The notes: generated by a model not told the origin, from the letters alone. Positions 9,176-18,607 are shown, counted from the first letter of the stretch. The stretch: 64,000 nt of DNA from Pseudotamlana agarivorans (GCF_018860245.1 NZ_JAHKPD010000018.1:124001-188000), one strand, 5' to 3'. Translations and numbers: made by a program.

Positions 9176-9349
9176 TACCATTTTAACCATTTATTGACGC
9201 ATATAATTTGTTTCTTTTTCGCTCATATTTGAATATAAAATAAAACCGTAGCTCATGCTATGCTCGAATTTTCTATCTCATCTGAACAAAAAATAATTCA
9301 AATTAAAAACACGACAGTATACAGTTAAATTAAAATAAAATATAACATC

Positions 9350-9664
9350 ATGGAATCAAATTATAATCACGAAAATTATCAAAAAGAAGAAGCGTATTTA
9401 AGAGCCGAAAAGCGCTTAAAAGAACTCAAAGGTTTCTATTGGCATGCCTTCTGGTATGTCGCCGTGAATGTGTTTATCGTAGGTATGATCGTTGCTAATG
9501 GTGGTCATTTCTGGAACTTTGGCACCTTTGCAACACCAGTTTTCTGGGGTATCGGTTTGGCATTTCATGCGTTGTGCGTATTTGTTAAAAATGTAACTTT
9601 TGGAAAAGCCTGGGAAGCGCGAAAAATAAAGGAGTTTATGGATAAGGAACAAGGAAAATATTAA
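9350..9664 (+). CDS. 2TM domain-containing protein
   Basis: A 104-residue protein with a charged N-terminus (AEKRLKELKGFYWHAF), two hydrophobic helices (about residues 30-50 and 58-78) and a basic amphipathic tail (FGKAWEARKIKEFMDKEQ). This is the flavobacterial 2TM domain, usually found beside LytS/LytTR systems; its biochemical role is unknown. It overlaps the next gene by one base in TAATG, implying coupled translation. Confidence 0.85.
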   Translation: MESNYNHENYQKEEAYLRAEKRLKELKGFYWHAFWYVAVNVFIVGMIVANGGHFWNFGTFATPVFWGIGLAFHALCVFVKNVTFGKAWEARKIKEFMDKEQGKY

Positions 9665-9987
9665 TGGCTATGGAATCAGAAAAAAATAAACAACAGCTTT
9701 TTATCGAAGCAAAGAAAAAAGTAAAAAATCTTAAGATATTCTACATTCATTTAGTAGGGTATTTTATTGTCGTGCTGTTACTGTGTTATAATTTATACAT
9801 TATGGCAGGCCCATACAAGCCATTTTTTCAATGGTTTGATATTTGTATTTTAGTCGCTTGGACGGTATTCATCTCCTATCATGCTTGGAATGTGTTTAAA
9901 GGCCGATTATTTTTCAAGAAACACTGGGAAGACGAAAAACTGCGCAAATTTATGGATTCGGAAAATCAAACCTCACGTTGGGAATAA
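9664..9987 (+). CDS. 2TM domain-containing protein
   Basis: A 107-residue paralogue of the preceding protein: AKKKVKNLKIFYIHLVGY at the N-terminus, two membrane helices (about residues 28-47 and 59-80) and FKKHWEDEKLRKFMDSE at the C-terminus. With the domain fused to the kinase there are three 2TM units in this cluster. They may form a membrane complex with the sensor; that is inference from gene order. Confidence 0.85.
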   Translation: MAMESEKNKQQLFIEAKKKVKNLKIFYIHLVGYFIVVLLLCYNLYIMAGPYKPFFQWFDICILVAWTVFISYHAWNVFKGRLFFKKHWEDEKLRKFMDSENQTSRWE

Positions 9988-10002
9988 AACCACTAATATT
10001 TT

Positions 10003-10157
10003 GGGCGTTACCACAAGGGTCGGGCTTTCCGTTGCAATCTTTTTTTAGGTGAATTCAAGGTTTTTTTCGACTTTAAAAGGTTGTTGAAAGTCTCAAAATA
10101 AAAGCAAGTTCACAAATAAAAAAAGGATTTCCACTGCAATCCCTAACGCAAAGCCCG
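10003..10157. repeat. Intergenic element with nested inverted repeats
   Basis: GCGTTA (10005-10010) is matched by TAACGC (10144-10149), and CGGGCTTT (10021-10028) by AAAGCCCG (10150-10157). TTGCAATC (10032-10039) and CTGCAATCC near 10133 add further symmetry. About 155 nt are bounded this way, with no reading frame. I recall similar GCGTTACC...CCCTAACGC spacers in other flavobacterial genomes, so this is probably a dispersed repeat or MITE-like relic. Confidence 0.5.
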
Positions 10158-10186
10158 TTTCTAATTAAACTTATAGATTTAAAAAA

Positions 10187-10942
10187 ATGAATGTCATAAT
10201 TATAGAAGACGAAAAACCATCAGCAAGACGTTTACAACGGATGCTAACCACTTTAAACCTCGAAACCGAAGTTATGCTGCATTCGGTTGAAGAATCTATA
10301 AACTGGTTTAAAACCAACACCCATCCCGATTTAATATTTTTAGACATTCAACTTAGCGACGGACTCTCATTCGAGATTTTTGAAGCCATAGAAGTGAAGT
10401 CGGCCATCATTTTTACTACAGCTTACGATGAATATGCGCTTAAAGCCTTCAAATTAAACAGCATTGATTATTTGCTAAAACCCATAGACGAAGACGAGCT
10501 AGCTACAGCAGTTGAAAAATTCAAAGCACGTGCACCACAAACTCAAAGAGTGACTTTAGATTTTGAGGATATTAAAAAGCTATTGGTAAATCCTATAGAT
10601 CGTGCATATAAAAAACGCTTTTCGGTAAAAGTTGGTCAGCATTTAAAACTCATTAATATTGAAGATATCGAATGTGTATACAGCGAAAATAAAGGGACCT
10701 ACATTCATACTTCCGAAGGGCGAAACTATTTATTAGACGCCACTTTAGATTTCCTGGAAAATGAACTGGAACCCGAAACCTTCTTTCGAATAAATCGTAA
10801 ATTCTATGTAAATATTAACGCGATAAAAGATATGGTAAGTTATACCAATTCCCGTTTGCAAATAAAATTAAACAGCTATACCGAACAAGACGTTATCGTT
10901 GCTCGCGAGCGTGTAAAAGATTTTAAAGCCTGGTTGGAGTAA
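10187..10942 (+). CDS. LytTR-family response regulator
   Basis: A 251-residue regulator. The receiver domain (residues 1-120) has the acidic pocket in VIIIEDEKPSA, the phospho-acceptor in LIFLDIQLSDG (about D54), and the conserved Thr and Lys in IIFTTAYDEY and YLLKPID. The LytTR DNA-binding domain spans about 145-250 (VYSENKGTYIHTSEGRNYLL, FFRINRKFYVNI). It is the natural partner of the LytS-type kinase at 7838. It converges on lpxD with a 3-nt gap. Confidence 0.93.
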   Translation: MNVIIIEDEKPSARRLQRMLTTLNLETEVMLHSVEESINWFKTNTHPDLIFLDIQLSDGLSFEIFEAIEVKSAIIFTTAYDEYALKAFKLNSIDYLLKPIDEDELATAVEKFKARAPQTQRVTLDFEDIKKLLVNPIDRAYKKRFSVKVGQHLKLINIEDIECVYSENKGTYIHTSEGRNYLLDATLDFLENELEPETFFRINRKFYVNINAIKDMVSYTNSRLQIKLNSYTEQDVIVARERVKDFKAWLE

Positions 10943-10945
10943 TTT

Positions 10946-11938
10946 TTATTTTCTAGTCAAGCGTTTTAAGGCAACCCACTGTTTTAGCATTTCTCTAGAA
11001 TCTTGAGCAGGGTAACCCAATACGGTTTGTCCTGCTTTAATATCTCCAATAACTCCAGATCCTGCACCTACAGTAGCGCCAGATTCAATGGTGGTATGGT
11101 CTTTAATTGAAGCACTTCCGCCAATAATAACACCATCACCTAAAGTTACAGAGCCAGCTAATCCACTGTGTCCAGCCATAATACAAGAGCGTCCCATAAC
11201 ACTGTTGTGGGCAATTTGTACCAGGTTGTCAATTTTACAACCATCGCCAATAATGGTCGAACTAAATTTAGCTCGATCCACACAGGAGTTTGCACCAATT
11301 TCTACATAATGTCCAATAATTACGTTTCCTATTTGCGGGATTTTAACCAGTCCACGACCATCATCGCTTGGGCGGTAACCAAATCCGTCGGCACCAATAC
11401 TCACATTGGTATGGAAAATACAATGGCTTCCAATAATACAACGCTCTCTAATAATGGTTCCAGACCAAACCGTGGTATGGTCTCCAATAATCGTTTCGTC
11501 ATAAACACAAACGTTAGGGTATAAGGTTACACCATCGCCTAAAACCACATTCGGACCAATATAACAATTCGCACCAATTTTACAATCGGAACCAATTTTA
11601 ACGGTTTCATGTATTACAGCAGTTGGGTGCATTTCAACTTCAAACTCTGGAGCTGGCGGACTAAACATTTCTAAAATGCTGGCCATGGCCAAATCGGCGT
11701 TAGGCACTTTAATTAAAGCTTTGTTTTCTCCTGGCTCAATGTGTAAGTTGTTGTTAATTAGCGCTGCACAGGCTTGAGTGGTTTCCCAAAGTTTGGTGTA
11801 TTTAGCACTTCCAATAAAAGTAATATGATTGCTTTTCGCGTTTTTTAATTGTTCAGGACCCTCAATAAGTACATCGGTATCACCTATTAATTCACCTTTT
11901 AAAATAGCATTAATTTCTTGTATTGTATATGAAGCCAT
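10946..11938 (-). CDS. lpxD: UDP-3-O-acylglucosamine N-acyltransferase
   Basis: A 330-residue enzyme of the Raetz lipid A pathway, adding the amide-linked hydroxyacyl chain from acyl-ACP to UDP-3-O-acyl-glucosamine in the cytoplasm. The N-terminal uridine-binding domain (1-100) precedes a left-handed beta-helix of hexapeptide repeats (about 105-310; IGSDCKIGANCYIGPNVVLG). The catalytic His lies in VQIAHNSVMG. SIGADGFGYRP is typical of LpxD. The gene stands alone, away from other lpx genes in this window. Confidence 0.95.
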   Translation of the reverse strand: MASYTIQEINAILKGELIGDTDVLIEGPEQLKNAKSNHITFIGSAKYTKLWETTQACAALINNNLHIEPGENKALIKVPNADLAMASILEMFSPPAPEFEVEMHPTAVIHETVKIGSDCKIGANCYIGPNVVLGDGVTLYPNVCVYDETIIGDHTTVWSGTIIRERCIIGSHCIFHTNVSIGADGFGYRPSDDGRGLVKIPQIGNVIIGHYVEIGANSCVDRAKFSSTIIGDGCKIDNLVQIAHNSVMGRSCIMAGHSGLAGSVTLGDGVIIGGSASIKDHTTIESGATVGAGSGVIGDIKAGQTVLGYPAQDSREMLKQWVALKRLTRK

Positions 11939-11999
11939 GGGGTGTTTAGTTTTAGTTGTGACGGTAAAGCTAATAGAAAAATAACAATAATCCTTTTAT

Positions 12000-13172
12000 T
12001 TAGTCATCAATCCTATTTTCATCAAAAGCAGACGGTAACAAATTGGGGATAAATTTTATTACTAATGGTAGTAAAATGGCGCCTCCTGGTAGTAAAAATA
12101 TAGCCAAACTGGGAATGGATTTAAAAATATCCAACAGCTGTTCTTGCACCTTCTTTTGCTCTGCTTTGGTTAATTCACGCTTTGTAGATTGTGATATTAG
12201 CACCATAAGTTCTTTACTTTCTTTTATCTCAGCGTACAAACGTTTACTGTTTCTTGTAATCAGTTTAAAAACCATTTTACTAGAATTGTTGTAAAAGGTT
12301 TTTACCATATTCGATGAACTTAAAAGCGCTATGTTTTTGGCGTTAACGGTATAAAAATAATTTACCGATTTTATAGATTGATGGATGGCTGAAAGACTTA
12401 AACCCATATCAAGTCCTAATTTTTCTAAAAACTGATGTTCATCGGCATCTATCATTTGGTCTCCCCAAGTCGCCATGCAAGCCAAGTCTAAAAGATATTG
12501 CTTTTCGAAAGGTTTTTTTAAGTGTGTTAAAGCCTTGTTATAGTCAATGTGGCTGTGATCATGATATCTTAAAGAGGATTCAAAAAGTTTGATTAAACTC
12601 ACGTCATAATGGTTTTTTACTTCCTTCGAATTTAATACCCCTAAAGTAATCGAGACAATGGACGATTCAATGTTTTTTAAGTATGCAGAGGAGATGTTTT
12701 CTTCTCTTAAATATTCGGTATAGGCTAAAACATCAACATACAACAAAGCATTTATAATGAAATAACTGAAATTTTTGGTTAAAATATTATCATCGATGTG
12801 TATGCGCTTTTGTATAATTTTTTCAAGTTGTTCGCTAGACTTTTTTCCACCCAAAATATCCTGGAAAAGCGAGGTTTTAATTTCGTTTATGTTTGTATAA
12901 AAATTGATAACGCTTTCACTAAAAGGCACTTTGCTTTTTGAGTTCTCATGTGCATATAACAAGGCTAAAACCAGGTTGGTTTTGCATATTTCTTCTTCGG
13001 TAAGATCTCTTTTTGGTAGGCTCTGTGCAACAACATCTAGGTTGTTACCATATATAAATCCACATTGTCTTAGCGTAAAATAAAAATCTTCCTCACTGTA
13101 TTTTAAAAAGAGGTTGAAGTTATAAAGTTCTTTAAGCAGCTTGTTTATCCAGCCTGCAGCCGATGGATTCAT
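12000..13172 (-). CDS. LETM1-related protein with a TerB-like segment
   Basis: A 390-residue protein. Residues about 225-265 (LLDLACMATWGDQMIDADEH QFLEKLG) resemble the acidic TerB/DjlA-type helical motif. The C-terminus (about 335-385) has KSIPSLAIFLLPGG and PLVIKFIPNLLPSAF, matching the membrane-associated core of LETM1, the mitochondrial cation/proton exchange protein. Flavobacterial relatives are annotated as LETM1-related biofilm-associated proteins. The function is unknown here; no partner gene is adjacent, and it is divergent from the DUF4331 operon. Confidence 0.7.
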   Translation of the reverse strand: MNPSAAGWINKLLKELYNFNLFLKYSEEDFYFTLRQCGFIYGNNLDVVAQSLPKRDLTEEEICKTNLVLALLYAHENSKSKVPFSESVINFYTNINEIKTSLFQDILGGKKSSEQLEKIIQKRIHIDDNILTKNFSYFIINALLYVDVLAYTEYLREENISSAYLKNIESSIVSITLGVLNSKEVKNHYDVSLIKLFESSLRYHDHSHIDYNKALTHLKKPFEKQYLLDLACMATWGDQMIDADEHQFLEKLGLDMGLSLSAIHQSIKSVNYFYTVNAKNIALLSSSNMVKTFYNNSSKMVFKLITRNSKRLYAEIKESKELMVLISQSTKRELTKAEQKKVQEQLLDIFKSIPSLAIFLLPGGAILLPLVIKFIPNLLPSAFDENRIDD

Positions 13173-13320
13173 AAATATGGATTATGGTACAAAAGTAATG
13201 TTTTCAACTATGAAATTGCGAATAATTCCTTTAACAAAACTTTAACAAAACCGCTATTTTCTTTTTTCCGTAGGTATGGGTGAGAGTCAAAAAATAACTT
13301 AAAAAAAAATCTCAAACATT

Positions 13321-13971
13321 ATGAAAAATTTTAAAGCAGTATTAGGAATTGGAGTGATCGCATTAGCGGCTTTCTTCATTGTTGCAGCCGATCACATCGA
13401 CGCGCCTGCAGTACAAGGTGGTAATAGTGATATTACCGATTTTTATGCCTTTCAAGGCGAAAACACAGATCATTTAGTTTTTGTAGCGAACCTGCAAGGT
13501 TTATTAAGTCCGGAGGCTACAGGAGCAGCATTATTTGATGAAAATGTATTGGTGGAATTTAATATCGATACCGATCAAGACAACATGGAAGATTTAGTAA
13601 TTCAGGCCATTCCTAGAGATGGTAAAATGTACTTCTTTGGGCCTGTAGTACCTTCTCAAACCGGTTTAGAAAGTACTATTCAATCTGATGCTATAGTAGG
13701 TGGGGTAGTAGATATTTCAACTTATGGCGATAGCCCGAAAATAGCATCTTACGGCGGTATGAAATTTTTTGCAGGGCCACGTGATGATCCGTTTTTTATG
13801 GATTTCGCTCAGTATTCAGAAATCATTGCTGGTAATGCCGGGAGTTTCAACATGCCTGGAGCAGATACTTTTAAAGGGACTAACGTGATGTCTGTTGTGG
13901 TAGAGGTCCCAAAATCTATGATTGGTACTTCAGGAACCATCAATACTTGGGTAGAATCTAAAAGTAAATAA
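13321..13971 (+). CDS. DUF4331 protein, N-terminal half
   Basis: A 216-residue exported protein starting with a hydrophobic segment (VLGIGVIALAAFFIVAA) and then DHIDAPAVQGGNSDITDFYAF, the hallmark start of DUF4331. The fold includes LVEFNIDTDQDNMEDLVIQ and FAGPRDDPFF. It stops at TINTWVESKSK, the place where longer DUF4331 proteins continue into a second half. That second half is encoded by the next gene with its own lipoprotein signal. It is the first gene of a four-gene operon ending in a TonB-dependent receptor. Function unknown. Confidence 0.8.
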   Translation: MKNFKAVLGIGVIALAAFFIVAADHIDAPAVQGGNSDITDFYAFQGENTDHLVFVANLQGLLSPEATGAALFDENVLVEFNIDTDQDNMEDLVIQAIPRDGKMYFFGPVVPSQTGLESTIQSDAIVGGVVDISTYGDSPKIASYGGMKFFAGPRDDPFFMDFAQYSEIIAGNAGSFNMPGADTFKGTNVMSVVVEVPKSMIGTSGTINTWVESKSK

Positions 13972-13997
13972 TAACAACAACTTAAAAATAGAATCAA

Positions 13998-14552
13998 ATG
14001 AAAACTTTAAATAAAATATTAGTTATGCTAGCCGTTTCATTAGTAGCATTTAACTGTTCTAACGACGACGATAATCAAGTTATAATAACAAGTCCTGATT
14101 TTTCTGGAATTTACATGCAAGAAGATCAAATGGGGAGGCCAGCAGTAAACACGGTTTTTGTGGCTTCTGCCGATAAAGACGCCTTTAACGTTACGGTACC
14201 TTCAAATCAAGATGCGGCCTTTCAAAGTAAATTTCAAACCAATTTAATGGCTTTAAGTCCAGCATTTGCAAATGCAGGTGATATGAATGCTTTAGGGCAA
14301 GATGCTGCTGCATTTACAGGATTATTAGCTACCGATGTGCTAAATGTCTCCTTAGATGGTACCACAACTTTTTACGATGGTACTAACGTTTTAACAGGGC
14401 GTGCCTTAGCAGACGACGTGATTACGGTAGAATTATTACTGATTTTTGGTGGTGAAGATTTCACTGAAAACCCAGGCTTATCTAACGATAACGTTGATGC
14501 GAATGATAAAGCCTTTTTGACCTCATTTCCTTACTTAGCATCACCACATTAA
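13998..14552 (+). CDS. DUF4331-like lipoprotein, C-terminal half
   Basis: A 184-residue lipoprotein (MKTLNKILVMLAVSLVAFNC, lipobox Cys20, followed by acidic SNDDD). QEDQMGRPAVNTVFV and TSFPYLASPH match the second half of DUF4331 as I recall it (QVxRMGNPLxNxV ... FPYLxxPH). It begins 26 nt after the N-terminal-half gene. Both halves are exported separately, so they may reassemble at the envelope. This is inference from family architecture. Confidence 0.7.
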   Translation: MKTLNKILVMLAVSLVAFNCSNDDDNQVIITSPDFSGIYMQEDQMGRPAVNTVFVASADKDAFNVTVPSNQDAAFQSKFQTNLMALSPAFANAGDMNALGQDAAAFTGLLATDVLNVSLDGTTTFYDGTNVLTGRALADDVITVELLLIFGGEDFTENPGLSNDNVDANDKAFLTSFPYLASPH

Positions 14553-14648
14553 GCGGTTCTCTCTCAACCTCTCTCTCCGGGGTTAAGGCACATGCCTTTC
14601 TCCTGGAGATTTTTAAACTCAAAAAAAACCTAAAAAAACTCAAACATT

Positions 14649-15941
14649 ATGAAACCTTTTAAATATATAGCATTTGTTTGTTTATTGGTACTTCAAGTTA
14701 GTTGTACCAAAACATCAAAACAAATAACCAGTACGAAAGATTACAATGCTACTTTAGAAATTACCAAGAACGAAAAACTAGAATTAGCACTGGCCGATTT
14801 TAATTTTTGGAATGAAAAACTGCAAGAAACACCTAATCAGTTTCCTTATTTAGCCAAGGCAGCGGCTTCTCAAACGCAAATTTTTAATAGCACAGGCCGT
14901 ATCGATGCTTTAATTGAAGCTGAAAACTATTTAATAGAAGTTAATAAATCAACAGACTACGAAATATCTGGATACTTAAAAGCGTTGGCCAGAAACTATA
15001 TGTCTCAACATAAATTTAAAGCTGCATTAGATTTATTAAAAAAAGCAGAAGCCAATGGTGAAGGCTTGAAGGGTACAGAAAAAATGCTTTTCGATGTCTA
15101 TTTAGAATTAGGGGATTACGATTCCGCGAAAGCGTATTTAGAAAAAATTAGAAAAGATGGAGATTTCGATTACCTCATACGCCTATCAAAATGGTCCGAC
15201 CATAGAGGCGATTTAGATGCTGCTATAAAATACCTTGAAAAAGCTAAAGTGATTGCAGATTTATCAAACCTACCTAGTAAAAAGCAATGGGTTTACACCA
15301 ATTTGGCCGATTATTATGGTCATGCAGGTGAAATAGAAACATCGTATAATTATTATTTAAAGGCCTTAGAAATAGACCCAAATGATGCTTATGCGAAAAA
15401 AGGTATTGCGTGGATTGTGTATGCTTATGAAAAAAATCCGAATGAAGCGCTTCGTATTTTAAATCATATTTCAGAAGGTTATAAGTCGCCAGATATTTAC
15501 TTGTTGAAGTCTGAGATTGCCGAATTTCAAGGTGATTTGGAGGCTAAGATGAATAATCTCAATTTATATACTATGGCCATAGATAGCCCTAAATATGGTG
15601 CCATGTACAATAAATATAAGGCTTTAATATATGCTGAAAATGAAAAGAAAACGGCTAAGGCTTTAAAAATTTCTTTGGAAGAAGTTGAAAACCGACCTAC
15701 GCCAGCATCTTACGATTTATTGGCCTGGACCTATTTTAAATCAGGGAACTACAAAAAAGCTCTAAAAATTGCAGAGAAACATGTCGTGGGTAAAACTTCA
15801 GAACCTGATGTTTTATTACATTTGTCGGCGATTTATAAGGCTAACGGAAAAGTTAAGGTTGCTCAAAAAATGAAAAAAAATTTACTTGAAAGCATCTTTG
15901 AACTAGGGCCATTAGCAGAGGCACAAATAAACTTAATTTAA
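14649..15941 (+). CDS. Tetratricopeptide-repeat lipoprotein
   Basis: A 430-residue lipoprotein (signal peptide ending LLVLQVSC, Cys19) built mainly of TPR helices from about residue 95 to 420, for example AALDLLKKAEANGEG, YDSAKAYLEKIRKDGDFDYL, ETSYNYYLKALEIDPNDAYA and NYKKALKIAEKHV. It is likely a scaffold on the periplasmic face of a membrane. Its stop overlaps the next start by one base (TAATG), linking it to the receptor gene. The 96-nt spacer upstream includes a pyrimidine-rich stretch (CTCTCTCAACCTCTCTCTCC) and no gene. Confidence 0.8.
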   Translation: MKPFKYIAFVCLLVLQVSCTKTSKQITSTKDYNATLEITKNEKLELALADFNFWNEKLQETPNQFPYLAKAAASQTQIFNSTGRIDALIEAENYLIEVNKSTDYEISGYLKALARNYMSQHKFKAALDLLKKAEANGEGLKGTEKMLFDVYLELGDYDSAKAYLEKIRKDGDFDYLIRLSKWSDHRGDLDAAIKYLEKAKVIADLSNLPSKKQWVYTNLADYYGHAGEIETSYNYYLKALEIDPNDAYAKKGIAWIVYAYEKNPNEALRILNHISEGYKSPDIYLLKSEIAEFQGDLEAKMNNLNLYTMAIDSPKYGAMYNKYKALIYAENEKKTAKALKISLEEVENRPTPASYDLLAWTYFKSGNYKKALKIAEKHVVGKTSEPDVLLHLSAIYKANGKVKVAQKMKKNLLESIFELGPLAEAQINLI

Positions 15942-18187
15942 TGAGTAGGAATATGAATTACATCAGTCAGTTTTCTTTTTTAATCCTGTGTTTGATTGTA
16001 AATAATTTACATGCGCAAGATCTTAAAGGGGTTGTATTTAATCAGGCGAATCAACCTTTAGAAGCTGTTTATGTTTATAATTTAAACTCAAAGACACATG
16101 CCCATTCTTCAGAAAACGGTTTGTTTACATTAGAAAATAGTAAAGTTGGAGATTCTCTAAAATTAGGATTACTGGGCTACGAAAATCAATTTTTGGTTTT
16201 AGAAGACTCTAATTTTGAATCGAAGTTAGCTGTGGTTTTAAAGGAAAAGACCTTTCAACTGGAGGAATTGGTTATTCGTGAAACGTTAAATCCGTTACAT
16301 ACAATCGCGAGATTAGATTTAAGCACCACACCGGTAAATTCATCTCAAGAAATTTTAAGAAAAGTACCGGGGTTAATTATAGGACAACATGCCGGAGGCG
16401 GAAAAGCAGAGCAAATTTTTTTAAGAGGATTCGATATCGATCATGGTACCGATGTGGCCATTAATGTGGATGGTATGCCAGTGAATATGGTGTCTCATGC
16501 GCATGGTCAGGGATACAGTGATTTACATTTTATCATTCCAGAAACGGTAAACAATATCGATTTTGGCAAGGGCCCTTATTATGCCAATAAAGGCGATTTT
16601 GATACGGCGGGATATATCGATTTCTCAACTAAAGATTATTTAGGGGAGAGCACCGTAGCGCTATCGGTTGGTCAATTTAATACCTTGAGAACCTTAGGGC
16701 TTTTTGATTTGTTGGAAAACACGCCAAACCAAAACGCCTACGCAGCCGTAGAATATATTGCGACAGATGGTCCTTTTGAATCGCCTCAAAATTTTAACAG
16801 GTTGAATATGTTTGGTAAATACGTCATGTTTTCTCCTGAAAATGATAAATTATCTTTAACAGTTTCTCACTTTACAAGCCGTTGGGATGCTTCAGGACAA
16901 ATTCCGCAACGTGAGGTAGATAATGGGAATATTACCCGTTTTGGCGCTATTGACGATACCGAAGGAGGGAACACCCAGCGTACTAATTTGAATGTGGAGT
17001 ACACCAAGCAAGTTTCCGAGAAATCGTTATTAAAAACCAATGCTTTTTATGTGAAAAATCAATTTGAATTGTACTCAAACTTTACGTTTTTTCTTGAAGA
17101 TCCAATTCATGGCGATCAAATTAAACAAAAAGAAAACCGTGATATTTTTGGTTTAAATAGTATGTTAACTCACGATATGAGCTTGGGCGATGCTGAAGTG
17201 AAATTAACATCTGGATTAGGTTTTAGACAGGATATCACCAACGATACCGAATTATCTAAAACGTTGAATAGAACAACAACTTTAGAATATGTACAACTAG
17301 GAGATATTAATCAAACTAATATTAATGGATTTGCTAATGCAGATTTTGAATTCGGGAAATTTACCGTTGCTCCGGGGTTGAGATTGGATTATTTTAAGTT
17401 CATGTATAATGATAAACTTCAAACCGCTTATGAAACGCTAGCACAAACAAAAACAATTGTGTCTCCAAAACTGAATTTTTTCTATGCTGCGAAAGATAAT
17501 TTAGAACTGTACGTGAAGTCGGGGATAGGGTTTCACTCAAACGATGCCCGTGTGGTATTAGATAATCAAATTGATGATATTTTACCTCGTGCTTATGGTG
17601 TAGATGTTGGGAATATTTGGAAACCAACACCTCAATTAGTTCTTAACACGGCGCTATGGTATTTGTTTTTAGAACAAGAATTCGTTTACGTGGGGGATGC
17701 AGGAATTGTAGAGCCTAGTGGACAAACAGAGCGTTTCGGATTAGATTTAGGACTGCGTTATCAGCTAAATGATTGGTTGTTTTTTGATACCGATGCCACT
17801 TTAACAAAAGCAAGGCGTGTTGAAGCGCCTAAGGGTAATGATTATATTCCGTTAGCGCCAAGTTTTACCTCAACAGGAGGTTTAGCTCTTAATAATTGGA
17901 ACGGTTTTTCAGGCGGATTGCGTTACCGTTTTATTGATGATAGGCCAGCGAATGAAGATAATAGTATTATTGCTGAAGGCTATTTTGTTGCAGATTTTAA
18001 TTTGAATTACACTATAGGTCAAGTTACTCTAGGTGTTGCTATTGAGAACTTGTTTGATACCGAATGGAATGAAACTCAGTTTGCAACAGAATCTCGATTG
18101 CAAAACGAACCACAACCCGTGACTGAAATACATTTTACACCAGGTACTCCGTTTTTTGCTAAAGGAACAATTTCGTACCGATTTTAA
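15941..18187 (+). CDS. TonB-dependent outer-membrane receptor
   Basis: A 748-residue receptor. A signal peptide (ending NNLHAQ) is followed by a carboxypeptidase-like regulatory segment (about residues 28-105, GVVFNQANQPLEAVYVYN), then a plug domain (about 120-230, LDLSTTPVNSSQEILRKVPG) and a beta-barrel ending in GTISYRF. The plug has an unusual His-rich stretch, MVSHAHGQGYSD (about 181-192), which might bind metal. The ligand is unknown. Its operon with DUF4331 proteins and a TPR lipoprotein argues for one import system. Confidence 0.88.
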   Translation: MSRNMNYISQFSFLILCLIVNNLHAQDLKGVVFNQANQPLEAVYVYNLNSKTHAHSSENGLFTLENSKVGDSLKLGLLGYENQFLVLEDSNFESKLAVVLKEKTFQLEELVIRETLNPLHTIARLDLSTTPVNSSQEILRKVPGLIIGQHAGGGKAEQIFLRGFDIDHGTDVAINVDGMPVNMVSHAHGQGYSDLHFIIPETVNNIDFGKGPYYANKGDFDTAGYIDFSTKDYLGESTVALSVGQFNTLRTLGLFDLLENTPNQNAYAAVEYIATDGPFESPQNFNRLNMFGKYVMFSPENDKLSLTVSHFTSRWDASGQIPQREVDNGNITRFGAIDDTEGGNTQRTNLNVEYTKQVSEKSLLKTNAFYVKNQFELYSNFTFFLEDPIHGDQIKQKENRDIFGLNSMLTHDMSLGDAEVKLTSGLGFRQDITNDTELSKTLNRTTTLEYVQLGDINQTNINGFANADFEFGKFTVAPGLRLDYFKFMYNDKLQTAYETLAQTKTIVSPKLNFFYAAKDNLELYVKSGIGFHSNDARVVLDNQIDDILPRAYGVDVGNIWKPTPQLVLNTALWYLFLEQEFVYVGDAGIVEPSGQTERFGLDLGLRYQLNDWLFFDTDATLTKARRVEAPKGNDYIPLAPSFTSTGGLALNNWNGFSGGLRYRFIDDRPANEDNSIIAEGYFVADFNLNYTIGQVTLGVAIENLFDTEWNETQFATESRLQNEPQPVTEIHFTPGTPFFAKGTISYRF

Positions 18188-18262
18188 TGAATTCATCTTG
18201 ACTTTTAGGTTTTACGTCAAGTTTATAGGCGTTCAGTTTTAATGCATTGGGCGCTTATTTTT

Positions 18263-18607
18263 TTAATGGTTATATAAATCTAACGCCAAGTTTAAAATGG
18301 TGTTAATGGTATCAATTGGTAAATCTTCATGAGGATTTATTCTGAAGATTTTCATTCGCGAACGATTTCCTGTTTCTAATTGTGGATGCTCAATACGATT
18401 GCCTTCAACAATTAAATAATAAGGTTCCAAAGTTTTTTTATCGGTCCAAATATAGCAGAACATTTTGCCCTTATAACAAAAACAAGGCATGCCGTATTTT
18501 GTGGTTTCGGTGATGCTTTCATCAAATTGAAGCAAAATATCGCGCATGGCCAGAACACAACTTTTAATAGGTTCTTCTTTTTTGAAATAGAATGTGTTGT
18601 TGTGCAT
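18263..18607 (-). CDS. DUF1801 (YdhG-like) domain protein
   Basis: A 114-residue cytoplasmic protein. LQFDESITETTKYGMPCFCYKGKMFCYIW (about residues 27-55) matches the DUF1801 core, where a Y/WGxPxF-type motif is followed by a short strand. The function of this family is not established. The gene stands alone and converges on the receptor operon. Confidence 0.65.
   Translation of the reverse strand: MHNNTFYFKKEEPIKSCVLAMRDILLQFDESITETTKYGMPCFCYKGKMFCYIWTDKKTLEPYYLIVEGNRIEHPQLETGNRSRMKIFRINPHEDLPIDTINTILNLALDLYNH

Noticed and set aside
11168-11524. 118-codon open frame opposite lpxD
   Set aside because: It is antisense to a strongly conserved hexapeptide-repeat gene and its translation shows no recognisable protein pattern.
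15941-18187. Assignment of the TonB-dependent receptor as a siderophore or SusC-type glycan receptor
   Set aside because: No SusD partner or siderophore gene is adjacent, and the DUF4331/TPR context does not point to either.
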